Assembly: GCA_963922235.1 (NCBI GenBank)
Contig: CAWUIJ010000164.1
Coordinates: 1 to 5,631 of the forward strand
DNA length: 5,631 nucleotides
Origin: Parvularcula sp963922235
GTDB lineage: Bacteria > Pseudomonadota > Alphaproteobacteria > Caulobacterales > Parvularculaceae
Direction of reading: 5' to 3'
The notes under the pieces are model-generated. The model saw only the letters and a program-made list of their open reading frames with translations, did not search any database and was not told where the DNA came from. This document shows, one piece after another, positions 5,599 through 5,631 of this stretch; the first letter of the stretch is position 1, and every line of letters begins with the position of its first letter. A program made the position numbers and the translations under genes.

Positions 5599-5631
5599 CC
5601 TGTAAATCTCGGCCCTTAGCCGACAGAGGTG

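Noticed and set aside
5609..5623. Hairpin TCGGC-CCTTA-GCCGA just after the MarR stop codon, as a terminator
   Set aside because: The stem is only 5 bp and no T-tract follows within the window, so a rho-independent terminator cannot be supported.

Overview
The window looks like part of an alphaproteobacterial chromosome, most likely from a Rhodobacterales (Roseobacter-type) organism. This is inferred from the moderately high GC, the codon use and the general style of the proteins; no rRNA or marker gene is present to confirm it. Gene density is very high. No mobile element, CRISPR array, tRNA or rRNA was seen.

Layout. Seven genes on the minus strand run leftwards from position 5042 to the left edge, in one tight series that is probably a single operon. 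In transcription order they are: an exported protein with propeller-like repeats (5042-3807); a second exported protein with two Ig-like repeats (3807-3004); a cytochrome b561-type membrane cytochrome (2958-2425); a PhlG/DAPG-hydrolase-like metalloenzyme (2428-1583); an NADPH-dependent FMN reductase-family flavoprotein (1552-989); a CDGSH / divergent 4Fe-4S / CDGSH iron-sulfur protein (945-286); and the start of a small multi-pass membrane protein that runs off the left edge (314-1). Three junctions overlap (TAATG, ATGA and about 29 bp). The other gaps are 30-45 bp, with no terminator-like hairpin in them. On the other side of a 115-bp intergenic region, a MarR-family regulator (5158-5598) is transcribed divergently.

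Regulation. The shared intergenic region carries a perfect 8-1-8 inverted repeat, TGTTGATA-T-TATCAACA (5123-5139). It has the size and style of a MarR operator. Candidate promoters for both directions overlap it, so the simplest model is a MarR protein that represses itself and the seven-gene operon until a ligand, possibly a phenolic compound, releases it.

How the genes may work together. The operon joins a probable C-C-bond hydrolase for acyl-phenolic compounds with several redox carriers (diheme b-type cytochrome, flavoprotein, three-cluster Fe-S protein) and two exported proteins of unknown function. Each recognisable family is known, but I do not recognise the combination as a described pathway. 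A MarR-controlled module for detoxifying or degrading a phenolic or quinone-forming compound is the best guess. It is an inference from gene content only.
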